Assembly: GCF_017809215.1 (NCBI RefSeq)
Contig: NZ_CP065424.1
Coordinates: forward strand, 3,380,001 to 3,444,000
Origin: Heyndrickxia oleronia
Lineage (GTDB): Bacteria > Bacillota > Bacilli > Bacillales > Bacillaceae_C
Direction of reading: 5' to 3'
DNA: 64,000 nucleotides
Shown here piece by piece: positions 51,676 through 64,000 of this stretch. Within the stretch, counting starts at the first letter, position 1. Every line of letters starts with the position of its first letter. The notes below the pieces were generated by a model. The model ran no database searches and was not told the DNA's origin. It saw only the letters and a program-made list of their open reading frames with translations. Position numbers and translations under genes: made by a program.

Positions 51676-52665
51676 ATGCGAATAATTCATGGACCTACTG
51701 AAATAGCGGGTCAAATAGGAATACTATGTAAGGAGCTACGAAATAATGGTCATCAGGTTGGAGGATATAATTGGTTCCACACCTATTTAAATTATAATAG
51801 CAATATTATTAATACAGATTTATTTGAAATCGGAAAAGAAATTCCGACATTTATTCATCACGCAGATCTATTTCATTTCCATAATGGTGAAACGTTTTTC
51901 CAAGGATTTTCAGACCTACCTCATATGAAGGAAGCAGGTAAAAAAATGGTCATGCATCATTGGGGAAATGATGTAAGAACGACAAAATTAACAAGGGAAC
52001 TTAATCCATATCCACTCCCACCAAGCTATTTTTCCGATGAAGAAATTCACGAGCGCTTAAGTGAAATTAGTAAATACATTGATACCGCTATTGTTCAAGA
52101 TTATGAAGTTTATCCATATGTAAAAGATTATTATAAGCATGTTCATGTCTTGCCTCTAGCCATTGACATAAAAAAATTCACACCTTCTTATCCTCGAAAG
52201 GATCAAAGCGAACCATTAATTATACATGCTCCAACGAATCGTGAATTTAAAGGTACAGATTACATTGATAATGCCATTGAAATATTAAAAGGTACAAAAC
52301 AATTTAACTACACTCTCATTGAAAAAATGAATCATAAAGAAGCGCTTGATATGTATATGAAATCTGATATCATTATTGACCAACTTTTAATAGGAACATA
52401 TGGAATGCTTAGTGTTGAAGCAATGGCGATGGGTAAAGTCGTCGTAGGATATATTCGAGAAGATGTCAGAAATCAGCTTCCATACAAGCTACCAATTGTA
52501 ACGGCAACTCCAGAAAATATTCATGATGTATTAGCCGATCTAATTGATAATCCTGAAAAGCGTTTTGAGATTGGTCAACAAGGAAGAAAATACGTTAGAG
52601 ATTATCATGCATCTGATAAAGTAGCACAGCAATTGATCTCTATTTATAACAATTTAAATCAATGA
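51676..52665 (+). CDS. GT4-type glycosyltransferase
   Basis: A 329-residue GT-B enzyme. The N-terminal half has GPTEIAGQIGILCKEL and HFHNGETFF/MHHWGNDVR; the C-terminal half has IIHAPTNREFKGTDYI and the donor-binding IIDQLLIGTYGMLSVEAMAMGK motif. It is a close relative of the C-terminal two-thirds of the protein at 56543-57925. ATG 51676 follows GGAAGGAGAG. It starts the plus-strand collagen/glycan transcript with the acyltransferase 8 bases downstream. Confidence 0.88.
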   Translation: MRIIHGPTEIAGQIGILCKELRNNGHQVGGYNWFHTYLNYNSNIINTDLFEIGKEIPTFIHHADLFHFHNGETFFQGFSDLPHMKEAGKKMVMHHWGNDVRTTKLTRELNPYPLPPSYFSDEEIHERLSEISKYIDTAIVQDYEVYPYVKDYYKHVHVLPLAIDIKKFTPSYPRKDQSEPLIIHAPTNREFKGTDYIDNAIEILKGTKQFNYTLIEKMNHKEALDMYMKSDIIIDQLLIGTYGMLSVEAMAMGKVVVGYIREDVRNQLPYKLPIVTATPENIHDVLADLIDNPEKRFEIGQQGRKYVRDYHASDKVAQQLISIYNNLNQ

Positions 52666-52673
52666 AATGAGGG

Positions 52674-53375
52674 ATGGATATCGTGATTCACGAGTCAGCT
52701 ATGATCGGCAAAAATGTAACAATCGGCAAAAATACCATAATAGAAGAACATGTTTCCATTGGTGATAATGTCAGCATCGGAAATAATGTAACGATAAAAG
52801 CAAATACACAAATTGGGGATAACGTTCAAATTAATGATCTAACAGTACTAGGTAAAGGAACATCTACTAATAAAAAAATGGCAAGAAAGCCATCAACAAA
52901 ATTAGACCCACTTATTATTGAAAATGATGTAATTATTGGATGCAGTTGTGTTATTTATCGATCTGTTTTATTAAAACGTGGGGTATTTGTAGGGGATCTA
53001 TCTAGTATACGTGAAAATGTAGCAATTGCAGAGGATAGTATTATTGGTCGGAACGTAATGGTTGAAAACAATACAACTATCGGAAAACGTGTAACGATCC
53101 AAACTGGATGCTATATCACTGCGGATATGGAAATTGAAGATGAAGTATTTTTTGGTCCATGCTGCTCGACATCTAATGACAAATATATGGGAATGGGCAA
53201 CTTTGTACTTCAAGGTCCAATTGTAAAAAGAGGGGCAAAAATAGGTAATAACGCTACTTTACTTCCTGCTATCGTAATTGGGGAAAATTCAATTGTAGGA
53301 GCAGGCGCAGTGGTGACAAAAGATGTCCCAAATAATAAAACTGTAGTAGGAAACCCAGGTAAAACTTTGAAATAA
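52674..53375 (+). CDS. Hexapeptide-repeat acyltransferase
   Basis: A 233-residue left-handed beta-helix protein with many [IV]GxNVxI hexapeptides ([47 protein letters not shown]). The C-terminal [20 protein letters not shown] is typical of sugar O-/N-acetyltransferases. It most likely acetylates an amino sugar of the spore glycan. ATG 52674 sits very close to GAGGG; GTG 52683 is a better-spaced alternative. Immediately upstream of the first collagen gene. Confidence 0.88.
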   Translation: MDIVIHESAMIGKNVTIGKNTIIEEHVSIGDNVSIGNNVTIKANTQIGDNVQINDLTVLGKGTSTNKKMARKPSTKLDPLIIENDVIIGCSCVIYRSVLLKRGVFVGDLSSIRENVAIAEDSIIGRNVMVENNTTIGKRVTIQTGCYITADMEIEDEVFFGPCCSTSNDKYMGMGNFVLQGPIVKRGAKIGNNATLLPAIVIGENSIVGAGAVVTKDVPNNKTVVGNPGKTLK

Positions 53376-53504
53376 TAATAATAATAATTTTCTATTCTCT
53401 ACTATAAATTTAGATTCCAAATTAACTCTTCAAGGGAATTTTTATTATTTTGCTACAATTCCATCCAATATAGTTTATCTGTTCAAGCAAAAAAAAGAAT
53501 AAAA

Positions 53505-53520
53505 CATAGTATGTACTATG
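53505..53520. promoter_or_regulatory. Inverted repeat upstream of collagen gene 1
   Basis: CATAGTA-TG-TACTATG lies 43 bases before the start codon. It could be an operator for a dimeric regulator, or the CATAGTATG part a degenerate SigK -10. Unproven. Confidence 0.35.
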
Positions 53521-53547
53521 CTTCATTTAGATGGAGCATAATTTTAA

Positions 53548-56148
<2,601 letters not shown>

Positions 56149-56211
56149 GCAACGAATATTCTATCCTATTAGTATTTAATAATTAATAAAACAAGTTATT
56201 AGGACTCTAGA

Positions 56212-56246
56212 TAACCAGTGTAAAACTGTTTATCTAGAGTCCTTTT
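56212..56246 (+). terminator. Terminator of collagen gene 1
   Basis: GGACTCTAGATA and TATCTAGAGTCC form a perfect 12-bp stem followed by TTTT. Confidence 0.85.
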
Positions 56247-56542
56247 AAAAAATAATAAATTTTAATATAATACTTCATAATCACTAAGGATGGCTTACCA
56301 TTAATAAACTACATAATGTTTTTAGGAATTCACAATAAAGTTTGATGGATCAAAGGTTCAATCATATTTACTCATGATCGTAGTATCATAATAAATCTTA
56401 TTATTAGTAAGAAACCAACTTAATAATTATTCACCTTTTATGTTTATCCATTAATAAATATTTGTTTATCCATTAATAAATAATTGCAAATTATTTCTAC
56501 GAGCATATTAATTATATTAGGAAATGAAGTATCCAAATATTT
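56247..56542. other. Intergenic region with 22-bp tandem repeat
   Basis: No gene. TGTTTATCCATTAATAAATA plus two bases is repeated in direct tandem at 56441-56462 and 56463-56484. The minus-strand glycosyltransferase stops 58 bases further on. Confidence 0.6.
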
Positions 56543-57925
56543 TTAATTTAATAATGACTTATATATCCTTATAAACTTTTGACTATTTTTTAGCATATCA
56601 TGATGGTTCTCTGCAAACGCTCTCCCCTTCCTCCCTATTTCAGGAAGCATATCTATATTTTTTAACACCTTTTCCAATTCATCCTTTATCGTCTCAGGGT
56701 TAGCTATTATTATCGGAAGATCAGAAGGGTATTTTTCCTTCATATAATCGCTTATCCAACAAATGACCGGTTTTCCCATGGCCATTGTTTCAACGGCAAA
56801 AAGTCCATAACTGCCAACATGTAACTGATCTATTATAAGATCTGCCTCTTGATATATCTTTATTGCTTCCCTATGACTTTTTCCTTTAACCAAAATAAAC
56901 TCAAAATTATATTGACCTTTTAACTTTTCAATAGCTTCTATAATATATTTTGTTCCTTTTATATATGGTGACGTTGGAGCGTGAGCAATGATTATTTTGT
57001 TATTTCTGTTCTCATTCTCAATAGGTTTGTAACTTTCTAAATTCACCATAGCAGGGATAACTGTAATATGTTCATAATATTCTTTTACATAATGAAATAA
57101 TTCCATATCAAAAACTATGCAATCATTCACATGCTTAGAAAGTGTTTGAAGTCTCCACTTAATTTGATCCTCATTCCTATTTTTCACTAATGCATATGGA
57201 TTTAATTTCTTAGCTTCAGAATAAAGACGAACATCACTTCCCCAATGCTGCATAATCACCTTTTTATCAAATTCCTTATACATTGGTAAATCTGAATAAT
57301 CAAAGGTCAATGTTGTTCCCCAATGAAAATGAAAAAGATCATAAAACGGAAGTAGTTCATATGTCAGTTTTCTTAATTTCGCATTTAAAATGGGGTTGCT
57401 GTGTTTCCCAATTAAGGACCATTCGTAATCCGAATCATAATTTAAATAGTATGGATAGTAGTTTAATGTATGCGAGGCAATTCCTTGTTTTATTAAACCA
57501 TTTGATAAGGTAGCCATCTGATTTGCCACTTCCATACTCCCTTGCATTACAGAAAATCTATTATTTTTTTTAGCTTTTGTTAAATTTTCTATCTTAAAAG
57601 GAAGATTCGGATCTGTTACAAGACCTAGTGACAAGCTTTTGTATGTTTCTTCAAAGTAATTTGCAGCATCTATCCGGTTAAGTAAATAATTCACCTTCCA
57701 CATTAAATACACTAATTTTCGATTGTCATGATACTTTTCTAATCCTCTCCATAACCATAACCAAGAATTAGTGAGATTCTCCTTTCTTAAATAAAAACAA
57801 GCATTCAAGAAGTAATACTCTGGACTGTTAAGCAATTGGGTATCACTGTGCATCAATAATTCCTTCGTTAATTCGAGGTTATTATCTTTTATAGACGTAT
57901 ATACTAAATTCTCAAAATTACTCAT
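56543..57925 (-). CDS. GT4-type glycosyltransferase with N-terminal helical extension
   Basis: A 460-residue protein. The first ~115 residues are helical and TPR-like (NLELTKELLMHSDTQLLNSP, YLRKENLTNSWLWLWRGLEK). The rest is a GT-B fold homologous to the enzyme at 51676 (LFHFHWGTTLTF, MQHWGSDVR, HAPTSPYIKGTKYI, IIDQLHVGSYGLFAVETMAM). The extra module may bind the protein acceptor. GGGAGGG precedes the ATG. It lies between the two collagen genes on the opposite strand, a likely dedicated glycosyltransferase. Confidence 0.85.
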   Translation of the reverse strand: MSNFENLVYTSIKDNNLELTKELLMHSDTQLLNSPEYYFLNACFYLRKENLTNSWLWLWRGLEKYHDNRKLVYLMWKVNYLLNRIDAANYFEETYKSLSLGLVTDPNLPFKIENLTKAKKNNRFSVMQGSMEVANQMATLSNGLIKQGIASHTLNYYPYYLNYDSDYEWSLIGKHSNPILNAKLRKLTYELLPFYDLFHFHWGTTLTFDYSDLPMYKEFDKKVIMQHWGSDVRLYSEAKKLNPYALVKNRNEDQIKWRLQTLSKHVNDCIVFDMELFHYVKEYYEHITVIPAMVNLESYKPIENENRNNKIIIAHAPTSPYIKGTKYIIEAIEKLKGQYNFEFILVKGKSHREAIKIYQEADLIIDQLHVGSYGLFAVETMAMGKPVICWISDYMKEKYPSDLPIIIANPETIKDELEKVLKNIDMLPEIGRKGRAFAENHHDMLKNSQKFIRIYKSLLN

Positions 57926-57988
57926 TTCATCCCTCCCTATTCCCCTATTTATTACGTTATGAAAGCAATTCTAAGTGGTAACTGTTGA

Positions 57989-62089
<4,101 letters not shown>

Positions 62090-62367
62090 AATGTTGAGGG
62101 TATTTTAATTACCCTCCTCCCTAATTAATAAAAGAACCAAGTACGTTTCTTTATCAATAGTATAGGTTTATATACAAGCAAAAATGATCGCATTGAGTAA
62201 ATTAATAACGTAGCGGTATAAAATATGCCAATGTAAATTTTTTAAAGTTAATTCTATATAATTTCAAACAATAAAAGATTTAGAAGCAGTAAAGTTAAAA
62301 GTAAAAGATATAAAATGCAACACAATCCGCACAAAAAATAATGTGTAATAAAGGAGTGTGCTTTTAT
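62090..62367. other. Intergenic region after collagen gene 2
   Basis: A hairpin GAGGGTA/TTACCCTC (62096-62116) just after the stop has no clear T-run. No gene or promoter could be identified in the rest. Confidence 0.35.
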
Positions 62368-63462
62368 TTGGTAACGATTAGCTTATGTATGATTGTAAAA
62401 AATGAAGAAGATGTCCTAGCTCGGTGTTTAGAAACTGTAAAAGATATTGTTGATGAAATTAATATCGTTGATACCGGCTCAACTGATCGAACGGTGGAAA
62501 TAGCAAAAGAATATACAGATCGTGTTTATTTTTTTGAGTGGACAGGAAACTTTGCAGACGCTAGAAACGAGTCTTTTAGACATGCTACAAAAGATTATAT
62601 TTTCTATATTGATGCGGATGATGTATTACTTGAGGAAGACCAAAAAAAGCTAAAGGAATTAAAAGAATCCTTGGACCCTTCTGTAGATTCTGTTTCAATG
62701 TTTTATGATGCCGGTACTGACGAGTACGGAAATGTTACCTTGCGTTATCGGAGAAATCGTTTAGTTAAACGAGCAAGAAATTTTCTTTGGAAAGGCGATT
62801 GCCATAACTACTTAGAAGTTTATGGAAAGATTATTAATTCTGATATTGCAATTAAACACAAAAAAATCAGTCATTCAACAGGACGTAATTTAAATATATA
62901 TCAAACAAAAATTGATCGTGGCGATATTTTTTCTGCAAGAGATTATTTTTATTACGGAAATGAACTTAGAGAAAATGGTCATTATGAAAAGGCAATTGAA
63001 AGCTATGATCAAAACTTGTCTATAAAAGAAGGATGGATTGAAGATAAAGTATACGCATGTATTAATAAAGCTGATTGCTATCGCTTTCTTGGGGATTTAG
63101 ATAATGAGCTTAAGAGCCTATTTCAATCATTTGTGTATTCCAAAACCCCCCGTCCAGAGGCCTGTAGCCGAATCGGTTACAATTTCCAACGTAAGCGAGA
63201 ATATAAGAATGCGATTTATTGGTATTCAATAGCTGCGCAAAGTGAAGCCGATACCAATCAATGGAGCTTCACGTATCCTGCTTATTATACTTGGTATCCA
63301 CATTTACAAATGTGCGTTTGCTATTATAATTTAGGAGATTTTCAGAATTCATATGAACATAATGAAAAAGCTTATTCCTATCGACCAAACGATGAAAGAA
63401 TTCTTCACAACAAGAAATTACTAGAAGACAAATTAAATATCAATAGTAAAAATCCTACATGA
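62368..63462 (+). CDS. GT2 glycosyltransferase with TPR-like C-terminus
   Basis: A 364-residue protein. The GT-A domain starts VTISLCMIVKNEEDVLARCL, with DTGSTDRTVEIAKE and the metal-binding YIDADDV (DxD type). Residues ~210-360 are TPR-like helical repeats (GHYEKAIESYDQNLSI, REYKNAIYWYSIAAQ). This architecture is common in protein glycosylation loci, including that of the BclA glycan. TTG 62368 is favoured behind AAAGGAG; ATG 62341 has no site. Confidence 0.88.
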   Translation: MVTISLCMIVKNEEDVLARCLETVKDIVDEINIVDTGSTDRTVEIAKEYTDRVYFFEWTGNFADARNESFRHATKDYIFYIDADDVLLEEDQKKLKELKESLDPSVDSVSMFYDAGTDEYGNVTLRYRRNRLVKRARNFLWKGDCHNYLEVYGKIINSDIAIKHKKISHSTGRNLNIYQTKIDRGDIFSARDYFYYGNELRENGHYEKAIESYDQNLSIKEGWIEDKVYACINKADCYRFLGDLDNELKSLFQSFVYSKTPRPEACSRIGYNFQRKREYKNAIYWYSIAAQSEADTNQWSFTYPAYYTWYPHLQMCVCYYNLGDFQNSYEHNEKAYSYRPNDERILHNKKLLEDKLNINSKNPT

Positions 63463-63463
63463 A

Positions 63464-63491
63464 AAAACTGCCATGTAAATGGTAGTTTTTT
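63464..63491 (+). terminator. Terminator of the GT2 gene
   Basis: AAAACTGCCAT and ATGGTAGTTTT with a GTAA loop and T-run lie directly after the stop. Confidence 0.85.
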
Positions 63492-63687
63492 GTATGATAA
63501 AAGCTTAGGAGCCTTTACTCGCTAATATTATATATCCCTTCATTGAAAAATCTTGGTATCAATGAAAATGTTACATTTCAAATAATTACTATTAGACTTA
63601 ATGATTGTATGTGTAGCTGCCGTTACACTACATCCTTTCTGAACATAAATTATGATGATGACAGGAAACTAAGTTAGGAGGAACAAC

Positions 63688-64000
63688 ATGATTCAATTAA
63701 TAGAACTAAAAGAACAATTCCTTTCAGTAAAACATGAAATTTTAAAAGAGATAGAAAAGGTATTAGAAAGTGGTCAATATGTGTTAGGACCCAAAGTAGA
63801 TGAACTCGAGAAAAAAATTGCGAAAAAACTTGGAACATTAGACGCTGTTTCTGTAGCTAACGGAACCGATGCCCTTGTTCTTACATTGGATGCATATGGT
63901 ATTGGACCTGGAGATGAAGTCATCACTTCTCCTTTTACATTCTTTGCTAGCGCGGAAGCAGTTTCACGTGTAGGAGCTACTCCTGTATTTGTAGATGTTG
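63688..64000 (+). CDS. DegT/DnrJ/EryC1 sugar aminotransferase (5' part)
   Basis: Runs off the window end after 104 codons. MIQLIELKEQFLSVKHEILK, then SGQYVLGPKVDELEKKIA, VANGTDALVLTLDAYGIGPG and DEVITSPFTFFASAEAVSRV are diagnostic of PLP-dependent sugar-nucleotide aminotransferases. These make amino sugars such as the precursor of anthrose in B. anthracis. AGGAGG precedes the ATG. Its presence next to two collagen genes argues for an amino-sugar tip on their glycan. Confidence 0.9.
   Translation, partial: MIQLIELKEQFLSVKHEILKEIEKVLESGQYVLGPKVDELEKKIAKKLGTLDAVSVANGTDALVLTLDAYGIGPGDEVITSPFTFFASAEAVSRVGATPVFVDV

Overview
This window comes from a low-GC, endospore-forming member of the Bacillaceae. 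It carries alpha/beta-type and gamma-like spore proteins (SASPs), a spoVAC-AD-AE set, SpoVIF, YjcZ- and YjcA-type sporulation proteins, CotZ/ExsY- and CotO-type coat proteins, three sporulation-type histidine kinases with a Spo0E-like phosphatase, SigI/RsgI, and long collagen-like spore-hair candidates. Gene neighbourhoods match Bacillus subtilis (kinD-mhqR-clpE-ykvI; ykoY-sigI-rsgI-sspD-ktrD-kinE; yjcH-yjcG-yjcF; spoVIF-yjcA-cotZ-cotO). The collagen/glycosylation region looks more like the B. cereus group. No species is assigned.

Layout. 1-8.4 kb: small genes, a CPBP-family protein, YkvI, ClpE under three CtsR operators, an M3 oligopeptidase and a MarR regulator. 8.5-20.5 kb: sporulation signalling and housekeeping, with two histidine kinases around a Spo0E-like gene, a B12/radical SAM enzyme, a gamma-SASP-like gene with a coupled micro-gene, a Ktr potassium channel, SspD, RsgI/SigI, and YkoY under a manganese riboswitch. 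20.5-33 kb: NhaC antiporter with a T-box leader, TatA, RF3, a DmpA-type peptidase, an S4-domain protein, an M42 aminopeptidase, OsmC and a third kinase, then a run of very small genes. 34.7-38.5 kb: two tandem CgeB-like glycosyltransferases, a Gfo/Idh dehydrogenase and a DUF1796 protein. 39-45 kb: membrane proteins, tRNA-Val, yjcHGF, csaA. 45-51.3 kb: spore germination, coat and inner-membrane genes, ending in three unrecognised genes on the minus strand. 51.7-64 kb: a spore-surface collagen and glycan locus.

How it works together. The most striking part is 51.7-64 kb. Two giant Gly-X-Thr collagen-like proteins share the same N-terminal domain. They are interleaved with two related GT4 glycosyltransferases, a hexapeptide acyltransferase, a GT2-TPR glycosyltransferase and the start of a DegT/DnrJ sugar aminotransferase. 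This is what one would expect for building filaments on the spore surface and decorating their threonines with an amino-sugar-containing glycan. The CgeB/DUF1796 cluster 15 kb upstream may add a second spore-surface glycan. Non-coding features include a dispersed ~185 bp intergenic repeat (three near-full copies plus fragments), a nested 93 bp inverted repeat, an IS3-type transposase remnant and a frameshifted small gene.
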